Assembly (NCBI RefSeq): GCF_900106745.1
Contig: NZ_FNNV01000004.1
Span: forward strand, 1-64,000
Source of the DNA: Paenibacillus sp. CF384
GTDB taxonomy: Bacteria > Bacillota > Bacilli > Paenibacillales > Paenibacillaceae
Length of the DNA stretch: 64,000 nucleotides
Reading direction: 5' to 3'
The notes beneath the pieces are model-generated. The model saw nothing but the letters and a program-made list of their open reading frames with translations. It was not told the origin of the DNA and searched no databases. A program made the position numbers and the translations under genes. Position 1 is the first letter of the stretch, and every line of letters begins with the position of its first letter. Of the stretch, positions 50,932 through 60,380 are shown in pieces.

Positions 50932-52350
50932 ATGAAGAGGAAAGCGAAATCTGCGATTACAACGGGCTGTGTCAGCCTTGCGCTCATGACGGCGATAACA
51001 GCGTGCTCAAGTGGAGGCGGCAACGGCGGGAACGCAAATGCGGGAGAGCAGCCGCCGGCCCAAACAAAGGATGGCAAGACGGTAGTGACCGTATCCGTTC
51101 TGGAGAATGACCGTTTCTTGCAGACGGCGGAAGCGAATTTCGAGAAGGCGCATCCGGATATCGATATTCAGATTACTGCTGCGATTGCCACACCGGAAAT
51201 GGGCAAGAAGGTAGTCAGAAGAGCGGGCGGCCAGGACGAAAACTCGGCGGACAAGGAGAAGTTTGTGAGCACCGTCAACACCGAGCTGATGTCGGGCAAA
51301 GGCGCGGATCTTATAGCGGTGCAGGATCTGCCATTCAATAAATATGCGGAGAAAGGATTGCTTACGGATCTTCGGTCTGTGATGAAGGACGATAAAGATT
51401 TTAACCTTCAAGATTACTATGAGGGCATTATGGATGGGGTGACGGTCGAAGGCAAGCAGGCAGCGCTGCCGATTCGATTCTCGCTTGATGTGCTGCTCGC
51501 GAATACAGAGGAGCTTGCTGGGGCAGGTATTACTGTCGACGATAGCATGTGGACATGGAAAGATTTCACGGATATTGCCCATAAGCTCGTGAAAGATGAA
51601 GACGGTGACGGCAAGCCGGACAAATATACGATGAGCGGGATGTCGAAGGATCAGATGCTTCGGTTGATGGTGGAATCCAGCTATGAGCATTACGTGGATG
51701 CGGCTGCGAAGAAGGCGTCCTTTGACCAAGGTGATTTTGCGGCGATGCTGGAAAACTTGAAGGGACTCTACGACGACGGCTTGGTTAGCGATGGGATGCC
51801 GGCTCCCGGTCAACAATCATTCGGTCATATGAATCTGATGATGCCGATGGATCTGGTTATGCTCCCGGAGATGATGTTCCAGGGCAAAGGTCAAGTATTC
51901 CAGACGCCATCCGGCGGCGAGGCGAAAGGCATGACTTACGACAGTGATCTTATGCTTGCTCTGAACGAGAAGTCCGGCGCGAAGAAGGAAGCATGGGCGT
52001 TCATGAAATACTTGTTGTCCGCCGAGGCACAGGGAACACCGGGCATAATGGGCTTCTCCGTGCGCAAGGATATGACGGCGAAACAAGTGCAAGAGTCGAT
52101 GAAAATGCTGGAGAGCGGCAAGATCAAGATAGCGGGACCGGAGGGTGAAATTTCGCCGCCAACGGTAACGGAGGAAGATGTCAAAGCGATCGTCAATACG
52201 ATTCCGCGCATCAAGCGATTTAGCGGCGATGACAGCGCCATTATGGACATGGTGAAGGAAGAGGCTACGGCGTTCTTCGAGGGCCGCAAGTCGGCGGACG
52301 AAGCGGCAAAGCAGCTGCAGAACCGGGCAACGATTTATTTGAACGAATAG
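50932..52350 (+). CDS. Extracellular solute-binding lipoprotein
   Basis: A 472-residue family-1-type sugar-binding protein with lipoprotein signal (SLALMTAITACSSGG; lipid Cys near residue 25) followed by a Gly/Asn linker. Typical motifs are ADLIAVQDLPFNKYAEKGLLTDL and AWAFMKYLLSAEAQ. ATG 50932 is taken as the start; a GTG at 50923 is only 3 bases from the GGAG. It supplies ligand to the two permeases upstream. Closed by a strong terminator. Confidence 0.9.
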   Translation: MKRKAKSAITTGCVSLALMTAITACSSGGGNGGNANAGEQPPAQTKDGKTVVTVSVLENDRFLQTAEANFEKAHPDIDIQITAAIATPEMGKKVVRRAGGQDENSADKEKFVSTVNTELMSGKGADLIAVQDLPFNKYAEKGLLTDLRSVMKDDKDFNLQDYYEGIMDGVTVEGKQAALPIRFSLDVLLANTEELAGAGITVDDSMWTWKDFTDIAHKLVKDEDGDGKPDKYTMSGMSKDQMLRLMVESSYEHYVDAAAKKASFDQGDFAAMLENLKGLYDDGLVSDGMPAPGQQSFGHMNLMMPMDLVMLPEMMFQGKGQVFQTPSGGEAKGMTYDSDLMLALNEKSGAKKEAWAFMKYLLSAEAQGTPGIMGFSVRKDMTAKQVQESMKMLESGKIKIAGPEGEISPPTVTEEDVKAIVNTIPRIKRFSGDDSAIMDMVKEEATAFFEGRKSADEAAKQLQNRATIYLNE

Positions 52351-52363
52351 CGAGACAGCGCGA

Positions 52364-52418
52364 GAGAACCTCTTTGGGAGGCCGTCGGAGCCACGGCATC
52401 CCAAAGAGGTTCTTTTTG
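52364..52418 (+). terminator. Intrinsic terminator
   Basis: AGAACCTCTTTGGGA pairs perfectly with TCCCAAAGAGGTTCT, with an inner GCCGT/ACGGC stem, followed by TTTTG. Confidence 0.95.
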
Positions 52419-52498
52419 TCACTTCTTGGTGTCAGAATATAGTTTTTTATTCCTTCCATTGTCGAAATGATCAAAAAGTCCTATTAAAATAATAGAAG

Positions 52499-52532
52499 TG
52501 TAAACGATATGTAAACTAAAATATGGTATGAT
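52499..52532 (+). promoter_or_regulatory. Direct-repeat operator and -10 before the Pel operon
   Basis: TGTAAAC-GATA-TGTAAAC (52499-52505 and 52510-52516) is a tandem 7-mer with an 11-bp period. TATGAT at 52527-52532 serves as a -10; no good -35 is present, and the repeat covers its place. This fits activation by a response regulator of the OmpR type or similar. Confidence 0.5.
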
Positions 52533-52564
52533 AGTACTAAATTAATCCAACGGAGGGATCAAAC

Positions 52565-54742
52565 GTGAATGTTTTAATCACAGGTGGCTGTGGATTTATA
52601 GGTTCTTTTGTCGCGGAGCGCTTTCACAAGGAAGGCCATGCCATATATATAATCGACAATTTATCCACTGGCCAGAGATCGAATGTCACTGTACCGCACA
52701 AGTTTTATGAAATAAGTGTCGAAGATCGTAAATGCGAATCGATTTTTCAAAGTATTGCCCCAGACATTGTTATCCATCTGGCAGCGCAGGTTGACGTCGT
52801 GACATCGGTAGAGCGTCCGCATATAGACACACAATCCAATATACTTGGGCTCGTAAATATTTTACGCTGTGCGCAGCATGCAGGCGCATCGAAGCTGATT
52901 TTTGCATCCTCGGCCGCTACATACGGTCCTTATGACCAAATTTCCCTTACTGAAGATCTTCCTACTAACCCGGTTTCGCCATATGGGATTAACAAGAAGC
53001 TCGGTGAATACTACTGCGAGAAGTGGAAAGAACTCTACAACCTAGATACCCTTTGTTTCCGATTCTCAAACGTATATGGTCCTCGTCAAGGCAGCGTCGG
53101 AGAAGGCGGCGTTGTCTCCATTTTTATGGAACGGCTTCGGGACGGCAAAGAATTATCCCTATTCGGCGATGGTGGACAAACACGCGATTTTATTTATGTA
53201 AAAGATCTGGTGGATGCAATTTATCGCGGTTCCAATAGCAGCGTGACAGGCGTCTACAATCTATCGACGAATACGGAGACGAGTGTAAACCGTTTGATTG
53301 AAGTGCTGGGCAGCAAGACGGGAGAGATGAAAGTAACTCATTTGCCGCCGCGCGATGGTGATATCTATCGTTCGAGTCTGGACAACACGCGGATTAAACG
53401 CGATCTGGATTGGGTGCCCATATACAGCCTTGAAGAAGGCTTAGACGAGACCTACAATTGGTTCTTGCAGTCGAAGAATGAGAACCAGAAGATCGTTAAG
53501 AAACAAGAACGTAAGATGCAGTCCAAATTATGGAGAATGTTAAAGCCGTTTGGAGAGAATCTGCTTGCTTTTGCACTTGTTGCCGTCATCACCTTAAACA
53601 GCTCGGAGTTGCTGTTGCACACGGGCATGGATTTTAAACTAATCTATGTTATCGTTCTTGGCATCATATACGGAACAAAACAGTCTTCACTTGCAGCCGT
53701 GCTTGCTTCAACCTTGTACTACTATGAAAGTTTAAAAGACGGACGTGACTGGGTGTCCCTACTTTATGATCCGGATGCACTTTTTGTTATTGCTATGTAT
53801 CTGTTTTTCGGTCTGATTATTGGTTATGTTTCGGACAAAGCTCGCCGAGACAATAAGCGTATTAGCGCGGAGCTTAAGGGTGTAGAGAATAACTATCAAT
53901 TTCTTAAAGACGTTTATGCGGATACGCGAAAAGTGAAAGAAGAGCTGCAGCGTCAATTAATCAATAGCAAGGACAGCATTGGCCGGATCTATAGTATTAT
54001 CAAAAAGCTTGAGAGCATGGAACCGGAAGAAATCGTTAACTCTTCGGTCGGTGTGCTGACAACGTTGCTGGAATCGGATAGGATTTCCGTATATTCCGTT
54101 AATAATTCGGATTTCATTCGCCTGATGATTAAATCGAATGCACCGCAGTTTGATCTGCCGAAGACGATGCGATTGTCCGAATATCCTTCAATACAGGAAG
54201 TCGTGCGCACTGGGAAAATGTTCGTGAACAAAACGATGGATGCATCGCTGCCTATGTTAATTGCTCCAATTGTGCATGATGGACAAATTGTAGCTTTAGT
54301 CTCTGTATATGATATTGCTTTCGAACGTATGAATTTGAATGTGGAGAACTTGTTCCGGGTGAGTGTGGATCTTATTTCGGGCTCCTTATCTCGTGCTTTT
54401 AAATATGTAGGTGTTACCAAAGGTGATCGTTTCATCGACGATACGGCTGTATTGAAAACAGAGGTATTCTTACAGCTGTTGGAAACGAAATCAAGTGCGA
54501 AGCTTCAACATAATGCGGAATATGTGTTGCTAGATGTGGAAACCAACAATCTCCCAGTTAAATCCATATCGGAACGACTCGCTTCTTCGTTACGAGACTC
54601 TGATTATGTAGGCTTAATTCGTGAAAAAATCGTACTGTTGCTCTCCAATTCGAATTTGAAGGAAGCGGATTTTGTTATGCAACGGTTGAGCAAAAACGGT
54701 ATCACTACTCGCATAATAAGTGAGGACGAGGTCTATGGTTAA
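52565..54742 (+). CDS. pelD: Fusion of NDP-sugar C4-epimerase and PelD (c-di-GMP receptor)
   Basis: A single 725-residue frame. Residues 1-300 are a GalE/PelX-type epimerase (GGCGFIG at 7-13, SSAATYG, Tyr140-x3-Lys144), likely making UDP-GalNAc for the polymer. Residues 330-425 hold four membrane helices; a coiled coil follows; about 475-600 is a GAF domain; about 605-720 is a degenerate GGDEF domain. The inhibitory-site motif RxxD is kept (RDSD, 677-680), whereas GGDEF is replaced by LIREK, so it should bind but not make c-di-GMP, as PelD does in Pseudomonas. CGGAGGGATC precedes the ATG. First gene of the Pel operon; overlaps pelE by 8 bases. Confidence 0.85.
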   Translation: MNVLITGGCGFIGSFVAERFHKEGHAIYIIDNLSTGQRSNVTVPHKFYEISVEDRKCESIFQSIAPDIVIHLAAQVDVVTSVERPHIDTQSNILGLVNILRCAQHAGASKLIFASSAATYGPYDQISLTEDLPTNPVSPYGINKKLGEYYCEKWKELYNLDTLCFRFSNVYGPRQGSVGEGGVVSIFMERLRDGKELSLFGDGGQTRDFIYVKDLVDAIYRGSNSSVTGVYNLSTNTETSVNRLIEVLGSKTGEMKVTHLPPRDGDIYRSSLDNTRIKRDLDWVPIYSLEEGLDETYNWFLQSKNENQKIVKKQERKMQSKLWRMLKPFGENLLAFALVAVITLNSSELLLHTGMDFKLIYVIVLGIIYGTKQSSLAAVLASTLYYYESLKDGRDWVSLLYDPDALFVIAMYLFFGLIIGYVSDKARRDNKRISAELKGVENNYQFLKDVYADTRKVKEELQRQLINSKDSIGRIYSIIKKLESMEPEEIVNSSVGVLTTLLESDRISVYSVNNSDFIRLMIKSNAPQFDLPKTMRLSEYPSIQEVVRTGKMFVNKTMDASLPMLIAPIVHDGQIVALVSVYDIAFERMNLNVENLFRVSVDLISGSLSRAFKYVGVTKGDRFIDDTAVLKTEVFLQLLETKSSAKLQHNAEYVLLDVETNNLPVKSISERLASSLRDSDYVGLIREKIVLLLSNSNLKEADFVMQRLSKNGITTRIISEDEVYG

Positions 54743-55625
54743 TTTTATAATCGGGTATTATGTGGTCTCGGCGATATACCTTGCAATAACCATGAAGAGG
54801 CGATTACGTGACGGTTGGTATACGCTGATACTTGTGACATGTCTTCCGTTTTTTGGGCTGCTGTTCTCCTTGCTGCAGGATGCCGCTGCATTTATGAAGA
54901 CCAAAGGCGGAGACGATAGATTTAAAGAATTGACGGATATGAATGTACAGGAGGATCGAATCTATCAACGTGTCAACGTTGATAAAGAGACGAACCTGTT
55001 GCCGCTTGAAGAAGCGCTGGTTGTCAATGACAACACAACACGAAGAAGGCTGCTTCTCGATATACTCAAGGAAGATATGGATGAGAAGATGATCCCGCTT
55101 CTTGAGCAAGCCGTCAACAATGAAGATACGGAGACGTCTCATTACGCCGTAACCGCGGTAATGGAGATTAAACGCAAACTACTCTTATCGATCCAAAAAT
55201 GGTCTGTCCGGCACGAGGACGATAAAGAAAATCCGCAAGTATTGCTCGCCTATGCGAATGCAATCAAGAACTATTCGACAAGCGGATTTATGGACAAGCG
55301 GACGCAGATGACTTATAAGCTCACTTATGTGAACTTACTACGCCAACTGCTTCAGACGGATGCTGCCAGCGTAATGCTCTACCAGGAAATTATAGAAAGC
55401 GAGAAGGCGCTGGAGCGTTATGATGAAGCACTTCGCAACTGCGATCAATTCTTGGAGAAGTACCCCCAGAGTGAGCAAGCTTATCTTTCTGCGCTCGATC
55501 TTTATTACACGCTTAAGATGAGAGAGCCGTTCTACGCTATATTGGAAGATTTGAAAGCCTCAAAAATAAGTGTGTCCAATCGAGGGTTAAATATCATTCG
55601 ATTCTGGTCCGTAAAAGGTGCTTAA
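54735..55625 (+). CDS. pelE: PelE-like membrane/TPR protein
   Basis: A 296-residue protein with two N-terminal membrane helices (IIGYYVVSAIYLAITM and WYTLILVTCLPFFGLLFSLLQ) and a helical, TPR-like body (YQEIIESEKALERYDEALRNCDQFLEKYPQSEQAYLSALDLYY). This is the plan of PelE, which joins PelD, PelF and PelG in the inner-membrane synthase complex. ATG 54735 lies inside the end of pelD, with GAGGACGAGG before it, so the two are coupled. Identification rests mainly on position and architecture. Confidence 0.8.
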   Translation: MVNFIIGYYVVSAIYLAITMKRRLRDGWYTLILVTCLPFFGLLFSLLQDAAAFMKTKGGDDRFKELTDMNVQEDRIYQRVNVDKETNLLPLEEALVVNDNTTRRRLLLDILKEDMDEKMIPLLEQAVNNEDTETSHYAVTAVMEIKRKLLLSIQKWSVRHEDDKENPQVLLAYANAIKNYSTSGFMDKRTQMTYKLTYVNLLRQLLQTDAASVMLYQEIIESEKALERYDEALRNCDQFLEKYPQSEQAYLSALDLYYTLKMREPFYAILEDLKASKISVSNRGLNIIRFWSVKGA

Positions 55626-55628
55626 ATA

Positions 55629-57476
55629 GTGAAAAAGTTTAAATTGAATCGCCAGGTTTACGTGATTCTATTATTCGTATTTATTTTGACGATCGGGCTG
55701 CAGCTCACGCGTTCTCAGTCGATTCTGTCCATGGGCGGCAAGCTTAATGTTATCGAGGAATCCGCAGAAACGGTAGACGCGCTCAGCGCGGATGAAGTTT
55801 CTGCTCTGCATGAGGGAAAGACATTGATTCTCTACGATGCAGACTCTAACCCGGAAGCGCTATCCAGTCAAGCTATCAAGTACAATACCGAACAAACCTT
55901 GCAATATATGAAGAAGCCATTCACTACATACGCGGTTCAGAAGTATACTGGTCACGGCGAAGGGTATAAGAGTGTCATCGTGACATTAAGTGGACTGAAC
56001 AAAATCAAAAATGCAAATTGGTTGACCGATTTTGTGGAGAGCGGCGGTAAGATCCTGTTCGCCGAAACGCCAAATATTGATGATGTTTTGAATACCATCT
56101 ACCGTAAACTCGGCATCAATGAGCTAGGTGAGTATACAACGTCTGAAGGCATGACGCTCAAAACGAATATTCTTATTCATAGCGGTGGAGAGTCCTTTGA
56201 AAAGGAACTCATCGAGAATACGTCGCTGCAGGTGCATCTTGCGGATCAAGCAAGCATACACGCAGTTGATTCCAATGGCATGCCTTTGCTCTGGGAGATG
56301 CCTTATGGCAAAGGGAAGTTTGTTGTTTTCAATGGAAACATTATGCAAGAGAAGGCTAGCCGAGGGATACTTTCCGGTTCGATCAACTTATTGCAAGAGG
56401 ACGATATTTATCCGATCATCAACACGAAGTTGATGTTTATCGATGACTTTCCTGCCCCGATGCCTACTGGATTTACGAAGGAACTGTTCAACATTTACAA
56501 ACGAAGCCTGCCTCGGTTCTTTAAAGAAGTCTGGTGGCCTGACATGCTGATGCTTCAAAGCAAATATAACCTGAAGTACACAGGCATGGTTATTGAGTCG
56601 TACGATGACAGAGTCACTGCTCCATTTACGCATGCTCGTGAGGCGGATCCCGTAAACCTTGTCACATTCGGCCGCGAATTGATTAAACGTGGTGGAGAAA
56701 TTGGTATTCACGGTTATAATCACCAATCGCTGACAATGGACCCTGCTATAAGTAAAGTGTACAGCTACAAAACGTGGAAGTCTTCTGCAGATATGATCGC
56801 ATCGATTGAAGCGGTGCGTGCGTTTATTCAAACGTCATTCCCAAATTACAGTCTGCACAATTACGTTCCGCCTTCAAATGCTCTGACTGCCGATGGCAGA
56901 GAAGCACTGAAGAAGGGATGGCCGGATCTGAAGTCAATATCAGCCGTATATCTGGAGGATCCATTACACGCGAGCTATGAGCAGGAATTCTCCTTATCCG
57001 CAGATGGAATCGTAGAAATGCCTCGTATTACCTCAGGATTTAAGAAAGACCGGTTTTCAGAATGGACTATGATGAATGCCGCTACATCAATTGGTGTATT
57101 CTCGCACTTCGTCCATCCTGATGATATTTTGGACCGAAATCGAAGCTTCCCTTTTACATGGTCGGAACTAGTCATGATGACAGATGATTTTTTATCTATG
57201 GTTCAGGATAAATACAGTTGGCTGCGCAATATGACTGCAACGGAAGGCAGCATAGCAACGGAACGGTTTCTACTCAGCGAGCCGCATTTCGTGCATAAGC
57301 CGGATCGCATAGACGGATTCATTAATCACTTCTATGAGGGCTCCAAATTATACTATATCGTTCGGACGGACAAGAAGATTACCAAAGAGCAGAATTGTAC
57401 AGTTAAGCGGATTGATGACAATGTGTACCTCGTTGAAGTGCGCAGTGAAAAATTCTCGATCGGATTGGAGGCATAG
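55629..57476 (+). CDS. pelA: DUF2194 / PelA-type polysaccharide deacetylase
   Basis: A 615-residue protein with an N-terminal signal anchor (VYVILLFVFILTIGLQL), a glutamine-amidotransferase-like region (about 60-250) and a carbohydrate-esterase-4-like domain. Probable metal and catalytic residues: Asp272-Asp273 (MFIDDF), His361 and His365 (GIHGYNHQ), and a late His in SHFVHPDD (about 493-496). It corresponds to the deacetylase part of PelA, which makes Pel partly cationic by removing N-acetyl groups; the glycoside-hydrolase part of Gram-negative PelA is absent. GTG 55629 is 3 bases after pelE. Confidence 0.82.
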   Translation: MKKFKLNRQVYVILLFVFILTIGLQLTRSQSILSMGGKLNVIEESAETVDALSADEVSALHEGKTLILYDADSNPEALSSQAIKYNTEQTLQYMKKPFTTYAVQKYTGHGEGYKSVIVTLSGLNKIKNANWLTDFVESGGKILFAETPNIDDVLNTIYRKLGINELGEYTTSEGMTLKTNILIHSGGESFEKELIENTSLQVHLADQASIHAVDSNGMPLLWEMPYGKGKFVVFNGNIMQEKASRGILSGSINLLQEDDIYPIINTKLMFIDDFPAPMPTGFTKELFNIYKRSLPRFFKEVWWPDMLMLQSKYNLKYTGMVIESYDDRVTAPFTHAREADPVNLVTFGRELIKRGGEIGIHGYNHQSLTMDPAISKVYSYKTWKSSADMIASIEAVRAFIQTSFPNYSLHNYVPPSNALTADGREALKKGWPDLKSISAVYLEDPLHASYEQEFSLSADGIVEMPRITSGFKKDRFSEWTMMNAATSIGVFSHFVHPDDILDRNRSFPFTWSELVMMTDDFLSMVQDKYSWLRNMTATEGSIATERFLLSEPHFVHKPDRIDGFINHFYEGSKLYYIVRTDKKITKEQNCTVKRIDDNVYLVEVRSEKFSIGLEA

Positions 57477-57479
57477 CAG

Positions 57480-58898
57480 GTGAGGATTTGTTTAGTAGCC
57501 GAGGGCTCCTACCCCTATATTACCGGCGGTGTATCAAGCTGGATTCATGCACTTATTCGGAATATGCCGGAGCATGAATTTGTCATCTATGCTATCGCTG
57601 CGGAACGCAAGCAGAAAGGAAAGTTCAAATACGAGCTGCCAAGCAATCTTGTGGAGGTTCATGAAGGCTTTCTTGATGATTTCCTACGGATTGATGGCGA
57701 GTGGGGGCATCGTGTTCGTTTAGATAAAGAGGAGAAAGCAGCACTGAAATCACTGATTGGCGGCGACGAGCATATCGATTGGAAGCCGGTGTTAAGCGTA
57801 CTTGGCGATCCGAAGCTGAAGAATGCTGCGGATTTCCTCATGAGCAAAGACTACTTTGATATTATGAGCGAGCTTTGCTTAGAGAAATACAGGCAAATTC
57901 CGTTTACGGAGATGTTCTGGACAGTTCGGTCTATGATTCTACCGCTATTGCTAACCGTGAGAGCGACGCTTCCTGAGGCCGATATCTATCATTCCGTATC
58001 GACTGGATATGCCGGCGTCATCGCAAGTTTAGGGAAGCACAAATACCAGAAGCCGATGATTCTTACGGAACATGGGATTTACTCCAGGGAGCGCGAGGAA
58101 GAAATTATTAAGGCGGATTGGGTGAAGGGCTACTTCAAGGACGTATGGATTGAATATTTCTATACGCTTTCCGCATGCGCCTATCAGTACGCGGATCAAG
58201 TGATTACGCTCTTCAATAGGAATAAAGAGATTCAAATTGAGCTTGGCTGCGCGGAAGAAAAGATTCAAATCATGCCAAACGGCGTGGGGGTGGACGATTT
58301 CAATTCTCTCCCAACGAAGCCGGAAGGTGAGCCGATGTGGATTGGCGGTCTTGTCCGTGTTGTTCCGATCAAAGATATTAAGACAATGATTCAAAGCTTC
58401 CAGATCGTGAAGTACGAAGTGCCGGATGCGAAGTTTTTTATCATGGGGCCGTATGAGGAAGACCTTGAGTATTATCAAGAATGTCTTAGTCTAGTCGAGT
58501 CGCTGCAGTTGAAGGATGTCATCTTTACAGGCAGCGTCAATATTAAAGACTATATCGGCAAAATGGATGTTCTGGTCCTCTCGAGTATCAGTGAAGGTCA
58601 GCCGCTTGCAGTTCTTGAGGGAATGGCTGCAGGGAAGCCTTTCGTGACGACCGACGTTGGCAGTTGCAAAGAATTGTTATTCGGTGTAGATGATGATTAC
58701 GGCAGTGCGGGTTATGTAGTGCCGGTTATGAATTATGAGCAGATTGGACAAGCGGTAATCACTCTTTGCCGAAGTGAGCGTCAACGCAGGGAGATGGGAG
58801 CGAATGGACTCGAGCGTGTCCGTAATCGCTATACGAATGCAGCATTCATTAATAACTACAAGAATCTATATCGATCCTATGGGGAGGAGAAACGATAA
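57480..58898 (+). CDS. pelF: PelF glycosyltransferase (GT4)
   Basis: A 472-residue cytoplasmic GT4 enzyme. The N-terminus ICLVAEGSYPYITGGVSSWIHALI is typical of PelF; the donor-site segments are IMPNGVGVDDF, GLVRVVPIKDIKTMI (GT4 Lys) and SISEGQPLAVLEGMAAGKPFV (the EX7E pair). It polymerises the Pel chain from UDP-GalNAc or UDP-GlcNAc. GTG 57480 follows GGATTGGAGG. It overlaps pelG by one base (TAATG). Confidence 0.93.
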   Translation: MRICLVAEGSYPYITGGVSSWIHALIRNMPEHEFVIYAIAAERKQKGKFKYELPSNLVEVHEGFLDDFLRIDGEWGHRVRLDKEEKAALKSLIGGDEHIDWKPVLSVLGDPKLKNAADFLMSKDYFDIMSELCLEKYRQIPFTEMFWTVRSMILPLLLTVRATLPEADIYHSVSTGYAGVIASLGKHKYQKPMILTEHGIYSREREEEIIKADWVKGYFKDVWIEYFYTLSACAYQYADQVITLFNRNKEIQIELGCAEEKIQIMPNGVGVDDFNSLPTKPEGEPMWIGGLVRVVPIKDIKTMIQSFQIVKYEVPDAKFFIMGPYEEDLEYYQECLSLVESLQLKDVIFTGSVNIKDYIGKMDVLVLSSISEGQPLAVLEGMAAGKPFVTTDVGSCKELLFGVDDDYGSAGYVVPVMNYEQIGQAVITLCRSERQRREMGANGLERVRNRYTNAAFINNYKNLYRSYGEEKR

Positions 58899-60334
58899 TG
58901 GCTGGTATTGGATTTGAATTGAAAAGACTGTTTGATAAAGACGGTCTCGTTAATAAGTTTAAAGCCTTCTCGTACTCCTCCTTAGTGACGATTGGGCCTA
59001 TGCTTGCCTGTATTATGCTCGTGCTTGTCGTTCAAGTCATCATGATCAAGAAAAATATTGATTTTATGGATCGTGAGCTGTTTATTGCTTGCACCGTATA
59101 TGCCTTTACTTTTTCTTATATCTTTTCTAATTTATTGACGATGTTCATTACGCGCACAGTTTCCGATTTCATTTATATGGGTTATATCGACGCGTTGCTG
59201 CCATCATTTTATGGAAGTATTATCGTGAACTATGCGGTCGGCGGCATTCCTGCAATTTTGTTCTTATGGATGATCGGGTTGCCGTTTGCCTTGAAAGTCG
59301 CGTTGTTCATTCTGTTTATGATTCTGGTCACGATTTGGAATATGAACATATTCATCTCTGCAATGAAAAACTTCCGTTTTATCAGCTACGCTTTTGTGAC
59401 GGGTTCCATTGTGGCGGTGCTTCTCGTTATGGCCGTCGTGTATTTCATGGACTACGAAGATATCATTACTAAAATCATCTTTGCTATGGATATCGGCTTC
59501 GCCGTTACAGCAGGAATGCTACTGGTACAGATCGAACGATTCTTCCGAACAGGTAGAGCAATGCCTAGCTTCTCGTTCTTCGCTTATCTGCGCAAATACC
59601 CTTCGCTTATTGTCATTGGTACCTTGAATGCAATCGGGCTTTACTCGCATCAATTTGTGCAATGGTATGGCTCAGCAGGTGAATGGGTGGGCGGATACTT
59701 CAGAATGGCGCCAGAGTATGACATTGCGGTATTCTACAGCTTTATTTCGGCGCTGCCAACCATGATTCTGTTTACGGTTGCACTGGAGACGGCGTTTTAT
59801 CCACAATTTAAAGCCTATTATTCGGCAATTCTTTCACGTGGCTCAATGCTGGAAATCGACAACTCCAAGCGGAGTATTTATCAGGTAATCGCGCAGCAAT
59901 TGTCAATTATAATGGGTGTGCAATTGTTTTTCTCCCTCATGGCGATCGCAATGGGAATTCGGTTTCTTCCGATTATCGGTTTTTCTTCCGCGCAAATCGA
60001 TGTGTATAACATCCTTGTAATGGGCTTCTATACGTACATTATTTTTAACGTTATTATGCTAATTCTATTGTACTTTGACGATCGTAAAGGCGTGCTGGCA
60101 CTTTCAGCAGCATTTCTGGTTCTGAACACGTTCTTGACAATTATTTCGGTGGCACTCAGTGAACAAGGGTTCTCCTTCTTCATAGCTTCATTTATTACAC
60201 TCTTGCTTGCGTTGGCAAGATTGATTTATTTGCTTCGTAATTTGAATTATTATACATTCAGCGCGCAGCCGCTAATTGCCAAAGAGTATGACAACCGTTA
60301 TACGCGTATGCTGGAGCGCAGCCGCGAAGACTAA
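58898..60334 (+). CDS. pelG: PelG polysaccharide transporter
   Basis: A 478-residue polytopic membrane protein with about 12 helices, opening MAGIGFELKRLFDKDGLVNKFKAFSYSSLVTIGPMLACI, a recognisable PelG start. PelG belongs to the MOP flippase superfamily and moves the growing Pel chain across the membrane together with PelD, PelE and PelF. GGGGAGGAG precedes the ATG. Absence of PelB/PelC genes is expected in a cell with a single membrane. Confidence 0.93.
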   Translation: MAGIGFELKRLFDKDGLVNKFKAFSYSSLVTIGPMLACIMLVLVVQVIMIKKNIDFMDRELFIACTVYAFTFSYIFSNLLTMFITRTVSDFIYMGYIDALLPSFYGSIIVNYAVGGIPAILFLWMIGLPFALKVALFILFMILVTIWNMNIFISAMKNFRFISYAFVTGSIVAVLLVMAVVYFMDYEDIITKIIFAMDIGFAVTAGMLLVQIERFFRTGRAMPSFSFFAYLRKYPSLIVIGTLNAIGLYSHQFVQWYGSAGEWVGGYFRMAPEYDIAVFYSFISALPTMILFTVALETAFYPQFKAYYSAILSRGSMLEIDNSKRSIYQVIAQQLSIIMGVQLFFSLMAIAMGIRFLPIIGFSSAQIDVYNILVMGFYTYIIFNVIMLILLYFDDRKGVLALSAAFLVLNTFLTIISVALSEQGFSFFIASFITLLLALARLIYLLRNLNYYTFSAQPLIAKEYDNRYTRMLERSRED

Positions 60335-60350
60335 TTTCTGCGGCTGTGCT
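60315..60350 (+). other. Hairpin between pelG and the first cotH gene
   Basis: AGCGCAGCCGC pairs with GCGGCTGTGCT (11 bp, one G-U) across the pelG stop. No T run follows, so it is more likely an RNA-processing or partial attenuation element than a terminator; the cotH genes could thus be expressed at a lower level than pel. Confidence 0.5.
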
Positions 60351-60380
60351 CTGTTGACGGAAAACGGGTAGGAGGACGAC

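Noticed and set aside
52565-53480. Separate galE gene followed by a separate pelD gene
   Set aside because: No stop codon occurs between the domains, and no ribosome binding site with an in-frame start is evident near codons 300-330.
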